Positions 33,073 to 43,197 of a stretch of 45,772 bases of DNA are shown here, one piece after another. Both the position numbers and the translations under genes were made by a program. The first letter of the stretch is position 1; each line of letters starts with the position of its first letter. Under the pieces are notes generated by a model. The model was not told the origin of the DNA. It did no database searches and saw only the letters and a program-made list of their open reading frames with translations. Origin of the DNA: Myxococcales bacterium (GTDB taxonomy: Bacteria > Myxococcota_A > Polyangia > Fen-1088); the NCBI GenBank assembly GCA_003142855.1, contig PLNW01000142.1, positions 1 through 45,772 of the forward strand, in the 5' to 3' direction.

Positions 33073-34728
33073 TCAGACCGTCGCGCTGTCTTGCCGCTCG
33101 CTTCCCGATCGTGAGCGAGCCGGGCGCGCAGACCGATCCGACGTGATCAAGACCGGGCCGGGCGTGCCATCGGGCATGGCCACCACCAGCGGCGCGGACA
33201 CCATGGCGACCGCGCCCTCGGGGCGCTGCCACACGCGACGCAGCGACTGGCCCAGCCAGCCTTGCCAGGCCGACACCGTCCCGACATAGCCGAAGCCGAA
33301 AAGAAAGAGCAGCAGGAAGGGCACCGAAATGTAGTGGCCGTGATTGATCGCGACCTCGACGGCGACCATGAAGTAGGCGGCCATGAGCAGCTCGAAGGCT
33401 GGGGTCAACGACCGGGCCGCGCGATAGCGCTTGCTCGACCAGTTGCCCAGCTTGCCCCGGATGCCGTGCTTGGGGGTGCGCACGAACTCGGTCTCGCGCC
33501 CCATCATCGCCTCGAAAACCGCGCGCGTCTGATTCACGCACAGCCCGATTCCGATCGACAGAACCAGGGGCAGGCGGCGCAGCGTGCTCCACGGCGTGCG
33601 CAAGAGATCCCCGCGCAGGCGCGCGATCTCGCGCTCCGAGGCGAGATAGAACGAGGCAATCGACAAGGTGGTGCCGAAGAAGAGCGGGAGGTCAATCATC
33701 AGCACTTCGCGCACCCCGTGCGTGGTGCGCACGATGAGATTGGGCAACAACAGCAACGACAGAAGCAGCAACAGCGGGTAGGCGAAGTTGTTGGTCAGGT
33801 GGAAGAACGCCTCGCTCTTCTGCGCCCAGGTGGCGCGCGAACGCAGAATGCGCGGCAGCAGCTTGCGCGCCACTTGGATGGAACCCTTGGCCCAGCGGAA
33901 CTGCTGCGCCTTGAAGGCCGACATCTCGACCGGCAATTCCGCGGGCGCCTCGATCTCGGGCAGGTACACGAAGCGCCAGCCGCGCAGTTGCGCCCGGTAC
34001 GACAGGTCCATGTCCTCGGTCAGGGTGTCGTGGTGCCAGCCGCCGGCGTCCACGATGGCGGCGCGTCGCCACATGCCCGCCGTGCCATTGAAGTTGAAGA
34101 AACGGCCCGAGCGGTTGCGCGCGGCATGCTCCATGATGAAGTGCCCGTTGAGCATGAGCGCCTGCGCCTCGGTGAGCGACGAGAAGTCGCGGTTGATGTG
34201 CTCCCAGCGACACTGCACCACCGCCACCGAGGGATCGACGAAGTGGTGCACGGTGCGCTCCAGGATGTCGGGCTTGGGCAGAAAGTCGGCGTCGAAGATC
34301 ATCACCAACTCGCCCTTGGCCGTGCGCAGCCCGTTTTCCAGCGCGCCCGCCTTGAATCCGGTGCGATCCGTGCGGTGCACGTACTCGATGTCCAGATCGG
34401 GATGGTGGCTCTTCAGCACCGCGATCGCGCGCAGACAGATGTCCTGCGTCTCGTCGGTGGAATCGTCGAGCACCTGGATCTGAAAACGATCGCGGGGATA
34501 GCGAATGGTGGCCACCGACTCGAGCAGGCGCTCGACCACGTACATTTCGTTGAAGAGCGGAAGCTGCACCGTCACCGCGGGCAACTCGGCGTACTGGCCC
34601 TTGGCCTGCGGCTGCTGATCGCGGTGGCGGTAGTACAGGAACACCAGCAGAGAGCGGTGGAATCCGTAGACCGCGAGGGCCAGCAAAATCACGAGGTAGG
34701 ACGCTGTCAAGACGCCGGGGACATCCAT
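33073..34728 (-). CDS. Cellulose-synthase-like family 2 glycosyltransferase (inner membrane)
   Basis: This 551-residue processive-type GT2 has an N-terminal membrane helix, a cytoplasmic GT-A domain and four to five C-terminal helices. The catalytic motifs are DDS (88-90), DAD (146-148), TED (237-239) and QFRW (276-279), with GFKAGALENGL between. This is the D,D,D,QxxRW set of cellulose synthase, hyaluronan synthase and glucomannan synthase relatives. It should build a beta-linked polysaccharide or a glycolipid from nucleotide sugar. No BcsB/BcsC partner lies nearby, so it is not a standard cellulose operon. The last 45 residues are a variable tail rich in Ser and Arg. Confidence 0.92.
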   Translation of the reverse strand: MDVPGVLTASYLVILLALAVYGFHRSLLVFLYYRHRDQQPQAKGQYAELPAVTVQLPLFNEMYVVERLLESVATIRYPRDRFQIQVLDDSTDETQDICLRAIAVLKSHHPDLDIEYVHRTDRTGFKAGALENGLRTAKGELVMIFDADFLPKPDILERTVHHFVDPSVAVVQCRWEHINRDFSSLTEAQALMLNGHFIMEHAARNRSGRFFNFNGTAGMWRRAAIVDAGGWHHDTLTEDMDLSYRAQLRGWRFVYLPEIEAPAELPVEMSAFKAQQFRWAKGSIQVARKLLPRILRSRATWAQKSEAFFHLTNNFAYPLLLLLSLLLLPNLIVRTTHGVREVLMIDLPLFFGTTLSIASFYLASEREIARLRGDLLRTPWSTLRRLPLVLSIGIGLCVNQTRAVFEAMMGRETEFVRTPKHGIRGKLGNWSSKRYRAARSLTPAFELLMAAYFMVAVEVAINHGHYISVPFLLLFLFGFGYVGTVSAWQGWLGQSLRRVWQRPEGAVAMVSAPLVVAMPDGTPGPVLITSDRSARPARSRSGSERQDSATV

Positions 34729-34800
34729 GGCGTCTGAAGGTATGACGCCAATTGTCTCGCGATTGTAATCTTGTGTGGTTTCTTGTCTCGATACGGGCTG

Positions 34801-36243
<1,443 letters not shown>

Positions 36244-36305
36244 GATGGAAGCTTACAGTCGACGGTCGAGGGGCGACAACTGGTATAAGTGGATTCTCTG
36301 AGACC

Positions 36306-37964
36306 ATGAAGCCGCATACCCACAGGCTCGATCTCACGCAAGCCATGAAACACCCAAGGCTGGGCCTTTCTCTCGCCGTTCTTTGCGTTGTGCTGGCGGC
36401 TTTTTTCGAGAGCTACCTGCCCTACCACTTCGCCGAAGCCAACAAACCGCCGTCAGCCAGCTTTCTCGGCCAGGTGGCCCACACCACCGACCAGAACATG
36501 TATTTCTCGTTCATTCGTCAGGCCTACGACGGAAACATCGTGTTCAACAACCGCCTGACTGCGACGCCCAACTCCGGCGCCTTTGTCAATCTCCAGTTTC
36601 TCGCGGTGGGGCGGGCCATGCGCCTGTTTCATCTTTCGGAAAACGCCGTCTACCAGGTGTGGCGCTTTGCCGGGGTCCTGTTCTTGGCCCTCGGCTTCAC
36701 GCTGCTGTCCCTGATTGCCCTGCCCAGCCTCTCGAAACGGCTGGCGGCCCTGTGCGTGTTCATTTTCGGCAGCGGGTTTGGGGCGTTCTTCTGGTTCGCG
36801 GGCGCCCATGATCTTCTGTCGCGCGAGACCACGTTCAGGCTGACGCCAGACCTTTGGTCCGGCTTGCTTCCTTTCCAGCAACTCATGTGCAACCCGCACT
36901 TTTCCCTGCCCCACGGTCTCATGCTCATCGGGTGCGCGCTGTTTCTTCTGGCAGAAATACGCGCTCAATCCGTGTGGCTCTACGTCGCCTCGGGAGCGAT
37001 CTTCCTCGTCAATGGCTTTGTCCGACCCTACGACCTCATCTCGCTCGCGGTCGTGATCCCCGTTTTCATCGCCAGCGAAGCCATCCGGCGCTTTGATTGG
37101 CGCGCCTGCGCGTTGCGCGCCATCCCGCTCGCGATCATGTTGCCGGCGCTGGTGTATTCAATCTGGCTTTTTGAATACCATCCGATTTTCAAATACTGGT
37201 CGCAACAAGGTCACAACATCCAATTCATGCCCTCGCCGCACATCCAGATGTTTTCCTACGGCATCATCGGCCTGCTGGCCATTGGCAGAATCTTGCAATT
37301 CAGAAGTAATCCTCTTTCACTGATTGAGCGGTTTCTTCTTGTCTGGTTCGTCGGCATCTTCTTCTGCGTCCATCTGGGCAGCATCATTCCGGCCCTCGGT
37401 TTCAGCCCGCAGAACTCCATCCCGTTGTTCGCGCCACTGGTGCTGTTCACCTTCTCATTGCGTTTGCGTTTACGAGGTTCTCGCCGCGGACTGTTTATTG
37501 CCGTGGTCGCCGTTCTGCTGGCTATTGGCAACGTCGGCGGCCTGGCCCATTCTTGGCGGCCGTTCTTTAGCAGAGCCGATGCTTACAACTACTACGCCAC
37601 GGCCGACGAAACAGCGGCGCTTGGTTGGCTCGACAAGAACGTGGGCCCGGGAGGCGTCGTCTTGGCATTGCCCCCGGTTTCCTGGCGCATCAGCAAGTAC
37701 ACCAGCGCCTCGTCACTGGTCGGCCATCACAGCGTGACTCCCCATTACAACTCCATACTGGCGCAAGTCCGTCGCGTGCTGGCGGCCCGTCAGTTCACGC
37801 CTTCCCAACATCGCATGCTGCGCGAGCTGGGGGCCGACTATCTCTTTGTCGGCCCGCAGGAGCAGCGTTCGCTTGGCTTCGATCCCAATACAGCCCCGGG
37901 CCTGGCGCGGGTTTTTGCCCAAGGAAGTGTGGCGATCTACAAAGTCGAGTCGGCGGCTGAGTGA
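36306..37964 (+). CDS. Polytopic membrane protein, GT-C glycosyltransferase-like, function unknown
   Basis: This 552-residue protein has roughly ten to twelve hydrophobic helices, beginning with LGLSLAVLCVVLAAFFESY. The first external loop contains HTTDQNMYFSFIRQAYDG and NNRLTATPNSGAFVNLQF, the acidic and Arg pattern of GT-C-type transferases. The soluble C-terminal 120 residues (DETAALGWLDKNVGPGGVVL, ALPPVSWRISKYTSA) resemble those of other large putative mannosyltransferases. It may transfer sugar from a lipid carrier to an envelope glycan. It diverges from gltX and converges on the response regulator, 10 bases apart. The family is tentative. Confidence 0.75.
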   Translation: MKPHTHRLDLTQAMKHPRLGLSLAVLCVVLAAFFESYLPYHFAEANKPPSASFLGQVAHTTDQNMYFSFIRQAYDGNIVFNNRLTATPNSGAFVNLQFLAVGRAMRLFHLSENAVYQVWRFAGVLFLALGFTLLSLIALPSLSKRLAALCVFIFGSGFGAFFWFAGAHDLLSRETTFRLTPDLWSGLLPFQQLMCNPHFSLPHGLMLIGCALFLLAEIRAQSVWLYVASGAIFLVNGFVRPYDLISLAVVIPVFIASEAIRRFDWRACALRAIPLAIMLPALVYSIWLFEYHPIFKYWSQQGHNIQFMPSPHIQMFSYGIIGLLAIGRILQFRSNPLSLIERFLLVWFVGIFFCVHLGSIIPALGFSPQNSIPLFAPLVLFTFSLRLRLRGSRRGLFIAVVAVLLAIGNVGGLAHSWRPFFSRADAYNYYATADETAALGWLDKNVGPGGVVLALPPVSWRISKYTSASSLVGHHSVTPHYNSILAQVRRVLAARQFTPSQHRMLRELGADYLFVGPQEQRSLGFDPNTAPGLARVFAQGSVAIYKVESAAE

Positions 37965-37974
37965 ACAGGCAAGT

Positions 37975-38694
37975 CTACGCGACCAGCTTGTAGCCGATTC
38001 CGTAGATGGTCACGATGTGGCGCGGACTGGAGGCGTCTTCCTCGATCTTCTTGCGCAGCTTGACCACGAAGTTGTCCACCGCCCGGGTCTGGCTGTGCCC
38101 GGAGACGCCCCAGATCTTCTCCAGGATCTCCTCGCGACTCACCGGCTCGCCCGTGCGCTCGTGCAGCAGCCGCACCAGCTCGACCTCATAAAAGGACAGC
38201 GCAATGGTCTTTCCCTTGCGCACCAACTCGTGGCGGCGGGGATAAACCATGACCGAGCCGATGGCAACGGCTTCGTCGAGGGGAACCGAGCGGTACAATC
38301 GACGGAAGATGGCGTTGATGCGCGCCACCAGCTCGCCCACGGAGAAGGGCTTGGTCACGTAGTCATCCGCGCCCGCCTTGAGGCCGCGAATCTTGTCGGT
38401 CTCCTGCGAACGCGCGGTGAGCATGATGATGGGCACCACCGGGTGACTGTGCCGCATCTCCTCGCACACCGAGAATCCGTTGATGTCGGGCAACATGAGA
38501 TCGAGGATGACCAGGTCGGCGCCGCGTTCCTGCAGCATCTTGATTCCCTCGCGGCCGTAGCCGGTGGTCAAGACTTCGAACTGCTCAAACTCCAGGGCGT
38601 CGGACAGGCCGCGCGCGATGTCGGGCTCATCCTCGATGACGAGGATGCGCCGCCGGACGGCTGGCAGATGATTGGGGGTGAGGTTGGTGCTCAT
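37975..38694 (-). CDS. OmpR/PhoB-family response regulator
   Basis: This 239-residue regulator has an N-terminal receiver domain (ILVIEDEPDIARGL, acceptor D65 in LVILDLMLPD, Thr in IIMLTAR, Lys in YVTKPFSV). The C-terminal winged helix (about 140-235) has LSFYEVELVRLLHERTGEPV, SREEILEKIWG and TRAVDNFVVKLRKKI. It binds DNA when phosphorylated. It is co-translated with the histidine kinase upstream, whose stop... overlaps this gene's start region in the reverse order: kinase stop and regulator ATG share ATGA at 38691-38694. In transcription order the regulator comes after the overlap point only in position; both lie on the minus strand, kinase at higher coordinates. Confidence 0.95.
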   Translation of the reverse strand: MSTNLTPNHLPAVRRRILVIEDEPDIARGLSDALEFEQFEVLTTGYGREGIKMLQERGADLVILDLMLPDINGFSVCEEMRHSHPVVPIIMLTARSQETDKIRGLKAGADDYVTKPFSVGELVARINAIFRRLYRSVPLDEAVAIGSVMVYPRRHELVRKGKTIALSFYEVELVRLLHERTGEPVSREEILEKIWGVSGHSQTRAVDNFVVKLRKKIEEDASSPRHIVTIYGIGYKLVA

Positions 38695-40367
38695 GATTCA
38701 ATGGCTGCTTCTGCCTGCGCAGCGCCGGACTTGGCGCCGGCAGCAACGGGCGCGGGCAAGAATACCTCGAACAGCGAGCCCGGGGGGCCTTGCCGCCCAC
38801 TTTCGACCGGGCTGGTCACCACCACGCGGCCGCCGTGGGCCTCCACGATGTGCCTGACCAGAGACAGGCCGATGCCACTGCCGCGCACGTTGCGCGCGCG
38901 TGTTCTTTGCGATCGATAGAAGCGCTCGAAGATGCGATTGTGCTCGTCGCGCGGCACGCCCGGCCCGAAGTCGCGCACGCCCAGTACCACGAAACCCGGC
39001 GCTCGACGCAGGGTCACCAACACCTTGCCTCCCTCGGCGGCATGCTTGATGGCGTTGTCGACCAAATTCAGCGTCACCAGCGTCATGCCGTTGTCGTCCA
39101 TGCGCAAGCCGGGCAGCTCGGGGTCGAAGCTGGTCTCCAATTTCATCTTCTCCTTGTCCAGGCGGTAGCGGCACACGTCGAGCGCCCGTTCCACGACCTC
39201 GGCCAAGTCGCCCTCGGAGAAGTTGTAGCTGGCTTTGCCTCGTTCCAGCCGCGCGAAGTCGAGCACGTTGTCGATGAGGTGCGACAGCCGCTCTGATTCA
39301 CGCGTGATGATGCCCCCGTATTCGCGCGCGGTGCGATCGTCTTTGTGCCGGCCGGTCGCCACCAGCTCGCCAAACATGCGAATCAGTGAAAGCGGCGTCT
39401 TGAGCTCGTGCGACACGTTGGCAATGAAGTCGCTCTTCATGCGTGAGGCCCGCCGCTCGGCCACCACCGCCAGCCACACGATCCCCAGGCCCACGGCGAT
39501 GATGACCGTAGACAACAAGATGAGCAGGCGGCGGGTCCCCTTGGTCCGCTCCCACTGTGCGCGAAACGCCTCCGCGTTCTGCGGGATCATCTGAATACGC
39601 CATCGGTACAGCGCCTTGCCAAAGGGACCTTCGTAGAAAAAACGCCCGCCGGGACGGGCTTCCGGGCCACCCAGGGCTGAACCAGCCACCAGCGTGTTGT
39701 TTTCGTCCACAATAGCCACCCGCCGGTTCTTGCGCAGCCGGGCCAGTTCCTCCTCGGACCAGTGCTTGCCCATGAAGTCCAGCCTCAGGCTGGCCACCAC
39801 GTGGAAGGCTTGGCCCGCTTCCGTGTGGCGCGTCGAGTAGGCAAGCAACACCGACCCGCCCCCGTCAAGCAACTCATGGTGATAGGCGAAGTTGCCTACG
39901 CCCACCTGGGCCCAACCTAGGTTCTTGATCTTGCCCGCCCAAGGATTGCGGGCCACGGGCGGCTCCGGCGGAGCCTTGTGCTTGGAAGACGACACCTGGG
40001 GCTCGCGCACTTTGGGCCAGGTGCATTCCACTTTCTTGGCAGCGGTCAGCACCACGAACGACTCGATTCCTGGGCCTGGATCGATATCGCAGGGGTCGGC
40101 GGATACCGGATCGTCTTTGACGTCAGCGATCTTGTCGAACAGGGACACGGACTCCTTGTCGATGCGGGCTTCCACGGCCTTGGCCAAATCGTCGGCGAAG
40201 TCCTGCGATTCCTGGCGAAAGAGCTGCTCGATAGGGCGCGATACATCCTCGGCGTGCTTGAACCCGTAGTAGGCCAAGGCCAGAGCAGCCCCGATCATGG
40301 CCGGGAAGACCAAGGCCAAGATCAATGAAATGGGCGCGCCGAAGCGTTGGCTAGCTGCGCCACGCAT
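38691..40367 (-). CDS. Membrane sensor histidine kinase without HAMP domain
   Basis: This 558-residue kinase has a first membrane helix (ISLILALVFPAMIGAALALA), a periplasmic sensor of about 245 residues with two cysteines (C93, C115), and a second helix (about 281-303). HisKA follows directly, with H320 in NVSHELKTPLSLIRMFGEL. The ATPase domain has NLVDNAIKHAAEGG, GVRDFGPGVP and GSGIGLSLVRHIVEAHGG. No HAMP linker lies between the helix and HisKA. It controls the OmpR-type regulator: the kinase gene is upstream, and its stop overlaps the regulator start (ATGA). The signal is unknown; the large sensor suggests an envelope or ligand cue. Confidence 0.94.
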   Translation of the reverse strand: MRGAASQRFGAPISLILALVFPAMIGAALALAYYGFKHAEDVSRPIEQLFRQESQDFADDLAKAVEARIDKESVSLFDKIADVKDDPVSADPCDIDPGPGIESFVVLTAAKKVECTWPKVREPQVSSSKHKAPPEPPVARNPWAGKIKNLGWAQVGVGNFAYHHELLDGGGSVLLAYSTRHTEAGQAFHVVASLRLDFMGKHWSEEELARLRKNRRVAIVDENNTLVAGSALGGPEARPGGRFFYEGPFGKALYRWRIQMIPQNAEAFRAQWERTKGTRRLLILLSTVIIAVGLGIVWLAVVAERRASRMKSDFIANVSHELKTPLSLIRMFGELVATGRHKDDRTAREYGGIITRESERLSHLIDNVLDFARLERGKASYNFSEGDLAEVVERALDVCRYRLDKEKMKLETSFDPELPGLRMDDNGMTLVTLNLVDNAIKHAAEGGKVLVTLRRAPGFVVLGVRDFGPGVPRDEHNRIFERFYRSQRTRARNVRGSGIGLSLVRHIVEAHGGRVVVTSPVESGRQGPPGSLFEVFLPAPVAAGAKSGAAQAEAAIES

Positions 40368-40694
40368 GTTTGCCCCGCGATGCCACGTCAGGCGTGACTA
40401 TGACCGATGCACAGTGAGGCCGTCCACAACCAGGCCCATGACTCATGGCGCCAACGAAGTCAGTGACCCGCCAGTGGCGGCAGGGCCTCGGCCGACGAGA
40501 AATCGCTCAAGTTTCACCGTCGGTGCTGCCGATGGAACACTGTGGTGGTTCCAGGCGTCGCATACAGTCCTTGCCTGAGTTTCCAACTCAGAATCCAGCC
40601 TCGCCCGTGCATGGTGTCAGTGGTGCGGCGTTTTGTGGAGGAGAAGATACTGTGACAACCGTCGCGAACGAGGCCCTCCCAAAGAGCAATCAGC
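40368..40694. other. Divergent intergenic region
   Basis: 327 bases lie between the kinase gene (minus) and the STAS-like gene (plus). Small frames are present, such as one from 40445, but none shows protein-like composition or a family match. It presumably holds both promoters; no clear -35/-10 pair was seen. Confidence 0.4.
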
Positions 40695-41075
40695 ATGGAT
40701 GAACCCTGGCAGGAGGCCATCCGGGAGAGCGACTTCAGCGCGGAAGCGAGCGTGCGCGGACATCAGATGGAGGTGACGCTGAGTGGGACGGCTGACTTCA
40801 TGATGAAGGGACACCTCGATCGCTTCTTGCGCGCCCTGCACGCCGAGGCCCAACGGCGCGCGCTCACCAAGGTGAACGTGGACGTCCGCCGGCTCGAGTT
40901 CATGAACTCCTCCTGTCTCAATAGCTTCGCGTGGTGGATCAGCACCGTGCAGGACCAGCCGGCCGAGGGTCGCTATCGCATCGTCTTCTTATCCAGCCCC
41001 ACGGTCTATTGGCAGCGCCGCAGCCTGAATGCCCTGGCTGGGATGGCCGGCGACATCATTTCGGTCCGGTGCTAG
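40695..41075 (+). CDS. STAS-like domain protein
   Basis: This 126-residue soluble protein has a fold pattern like STAS/anti-sigma antagonist proteins: alternating strands and helices with MEVTLSGTADFMMKGHLDRF, LTKVNVDVRRLEFMNSSCLN, SFAWWIS and YRIVFLSSPTVYWQRRS. The MNSSCLNSF segment corresponds to the loop where STAS proteins carry the phosphorylatable Ser. It may work in a partner-switching pathway, but no anti-sigma kinase or phosphatase is adjacent. Weak family match; function is inferred. Confidence 0.68.
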   Translation: MDEPWQEAIRESDFSAEASVRGHQMEVTLSGTADFMMKGHLDRFLRALHAEAQRRALTKVNVDVRRLEFMNSSCLNSFAWWISTVQDQPAEGRYRIVFLSSPTVYWQRRSLNALAGMAGDIISVRC

Positions 41076-41146
41076 ATTGGTTGGTATTCCATGCGCTAGA
41101 CTGTGCCGCGTGTGCCCCGACGCCCCCAAAACAGGGTGATGTGCTG

Positions 41147-42505
41147 ATGCACTCCTGTCGATCTGCGTGTCTCCTCGCGGCGGCTGCTTTCGCCTGGTTT
41201 TCGCTCGGCTGCGAGAGCCGCCCCAGCCAGGTTCCTCTGTCGGAAACCAGGTTGCCTATCGTCGGCGGCAATCTGGCCGCACCCTGCGAGTGGCCGACGA
41301 CCGTCATGATGGTGGGACCGGTGTGGGTCTGCACCGGCACGCTCGTCCACCCTCATGTTGTGGTGACGGCAGCCCATTGCCTCTACGATGACAGCGGCCG
41401 TTATACTCCGTTCATTTCGATCGGTCTGGGCGAAACGGCCAATTCATGGGCCAAGACTGTGGCCATCGCCGGTTGCACCGCACACTCCGACAACGATTTC
41501 GCCTTCTGTGTCCTGGCGGAGGACGTGACGGACGTCCCCATCGTTCCGGTGATGGCGCCCTGTGAAGCGTCCGAGCTGGCAGCCGGAAAAGCCGTCGTCG
41601 AAGTGGGGTTCGGAGTGACCAGCGCCTCGAGCAACGCCTACGGGCGCAAGAAATGGATCGATGGAACCATCGCGTCTGCTCCGCTTCCTCCCCTTGTTCC
41701 CAGCCCGGCCGACGTCTACGCCACCTCGGACAGCCAGGACGGCGAGTACCTGGGAGACTCAGGCGGGCCACTCTTCTTCCAGATGCCGGATGGCACCTGG
41801 CGCCTCATCGGCGAGGATCGCGAATCCCCTGACATCATCGGAGGCAGCACGGCCCCGCGTATTTCCGTCTACACATCGGTTCCCATCAACGTGGCCTGGG
41901 CGGAAAAGGTGCTGGGCTTGGATCTGACACCCTGCCACGACGCCAACGGTTGGAATCCGACCGCGGCGTGCACGGGATTCCCGACCAACCCCGGAAACGG
42001 CGTGGGCTCGTGGACCAGCCAGTGCCAAGGCGAGACGATGGTCCGCCAGCCGACCTGTCAGGGGACGCTTTCCGATGCGGACGCAGGCGGGGACACGGGC
42101 GGGACGGACAACGACGATGGCGCTGCCGATGTCAATGACAGCGGAGGACTCGCGGGCGCGACCGACAGCGGTGAAGCAGGCCCCGCCGCTCCGGATCAGG
42201 ACAGCTCGGTCTCCAGCGACAGCAGCGCAAGCACAGGCGGAAACGATGTTGGGACTGAGTCCACAGGCGGCGGCGAGACCACGGACGCAGGCGCGACATC
42301 GAGCCAAGATGGCGGCTCGGTCCAAGACGCAACCGCAGGCGATGGGACGAACTCCGACAGCGGCACACATCAGATAGCCGGCAGGCCCTTGGGCGGCGGG
42401 TGTGCCTGCACCAGCGCTTCGGATCGAGGCGCCGGCTCCTGGCCAACCTGTGGCCTGCTGGTGCTCGTCGCCGCGCGCCTCGGCCGCCGACGCATGCGGC
42501 GCTAG
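41147..42505 (+). CDS. Trypsin-like (S1) serine protease with MYXO-CTERM-like tail
   Basis: The ATG at 41147 starts a signal sequence with a lipobox-like end (FSLGCES), giving 452 residues; the longer frame from 40931 overlaps the STAS-like gene. The S1 domain begins at IVGGNLAAPCEWP. Catalytic residues are H77 (VTAAHC), D117 (SDNDFAF) and S205 (GDSGGP). Cysteines near residues 62, 78, 110, 121 and 139 suggest disulfides. After residue 320 the sequence is an Asp/Gly/Ser-rich linker (DADAGGDTGG, DSSVSSDSSASTGG). It ends with GGGCACTSAS, a hydrophobic helix and RLGRRRMRR, like MYXO-CTERM tails. It is an extracellular or surface protease. Confidence 0.88.
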   Translation: MHSCRSACLLAAAAFAWFSLGCESRPSQVPLSETRLPIVGGNLAAPCEWPTTVMMVGPVWVCTGTLVHPHVVVTAAHCLYDDSGRYTPFISIGLGETANSWAKTVAIAGCTAHSDNDFAFCVLAEDVTDVPIVPVMAPCEASELAAGKAVVEVGFGVTSASSNAYGRKKWIDGTIASAPLPPLVPSPADVYATSDSQDGEYLGDSGGPLFFQMPDGTWRLIGEDRESPDIIGGSTAPRISVYTSVPINVAWAEKVLGLDLTPCHDANGWNPTAACTGFPTNPGNGVGSWTSQCQGETMVRQPTCQGTLSDADAGGDTGGTDNDDGAADVNDSGGLAGATDSGEAGPAAPDQDSSVSSDSSASTGGNDVGTESTGGGETTDAGATSSQDGGSVQDATAGDGTNSDSGTHQIAGRPLGGGCACTSASDRGAGSWPTCGLLVLVAARLGRRRMRR

Positions 42506-42538
42506 ATCCCGCGGCCGGTTCGTGGTTTGATCCAGGAC

Positions 42539-42976
42539 GTGTCCGACGACGTGAACTACCTGGACAGCCTCGGCCGCAAGCAATCGGCCGAGGTGCAGAA
42601 GCACGCCGCCATTGCCGAGGCCCGTAACCGACTCGACCATTCAATCGGCGCGGGCGGATATGGCCCGGCGGGTGACCGACGCGCAGACCAAAGCAGTGGC
42701 CATGGTGGCCGAGGCCAAGGGCCGCCGCGTGGGCGACAATGCCCGCCAGGTGTTCCTGATGCAAAAATGGACGGCCTGATGCGCATCGTGATGAGCAGCG
42801 CCGGCGATCTGAAGGTGGATCGTCTGACCGTGCTGGGTGGAATCAGCGGCAACGGGGGCAGCGTCGATCTGGCGGGCAAGCTGATTGCGATGAGCGAGCA
42901 ACTGAAAGCCGCCACTGGCCTGGACATCGTGGGAGCCGTGCGCGAGCGCGTGTCGGCCGGACACCCGACGAGATAG
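42539..42976 (+). pseudogene. Flotillin/SPFH C-terminal remnant with frameshifts
   Basis: Three consecutive segments of a flotillin-type C-terminal half are found, in different frames. The first is VNYLDSLGRKQSAEVQKHAA (frame of 42527). The second, from 42660 in another frame, is RVTDAQTKAVAMVAEAKGRR. The third, back in the first frame from 42767, is LKVDRLTVLGGISGNGGS and KAATGLDIVGAVRERV. The N-terminal SPFH domain is missing. The protease stop lies 34 bases before. Decay of a flotillin gene is the simplest reading; intact flotillins scaffold membrane domains. Confidence 0.62.
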
Positions 42977-43160
42977 CGGCCAGTCACCTTCCCGCCGGGA
43001 TCCGGTCTTGCCCCGGCACCTGGTTCAGATTCAGGTGCGGTCTGACACAGATGCGAAGTAGCCCCCCCGCACGCCGCGAAGACCGTCAGGAGCAGCCGTT
43101 CGGCCGCCGCGCCCCGTGAGCGGGTCGCCGGAAGCCTTCTCGGTGGGGCGCAGAGGCGAT

Positions 43161-43189
43161 TTGAGTTTTCTAATGTGTCAGGTTATATT
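43161..43189 (+). promoter_or_regulatory. Sigma-70-type promoter of the DUF4143 ATPase gene, implying a leaderless mRNA
   Basis: TTGAGT (43161-43166) and TATATT (43184-43189) are separated by 17 bases, close to consensus and in a notably AT-rich patch. The ATG of the ATPase gene lies at 43198, nine bases downstream, so transcription should start at or next to the start codon. No ribosome site is visible. Transcription start is inferred. Confidence 0.55.
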
Positions 43190-43197
43190 TCTCATTG

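Noticed and set aside
33262..34737. Long plus-strand frame opposite the GT2 gene
   Set aside because: Antisense shadow of a gene with all catalytic motifs of the cellulose-synthase family.
40931..41146. 72-codon extension of the trypsin-like protease
   Set aside because: It overlaps the STAS-like gene and would bury the signal peptide.
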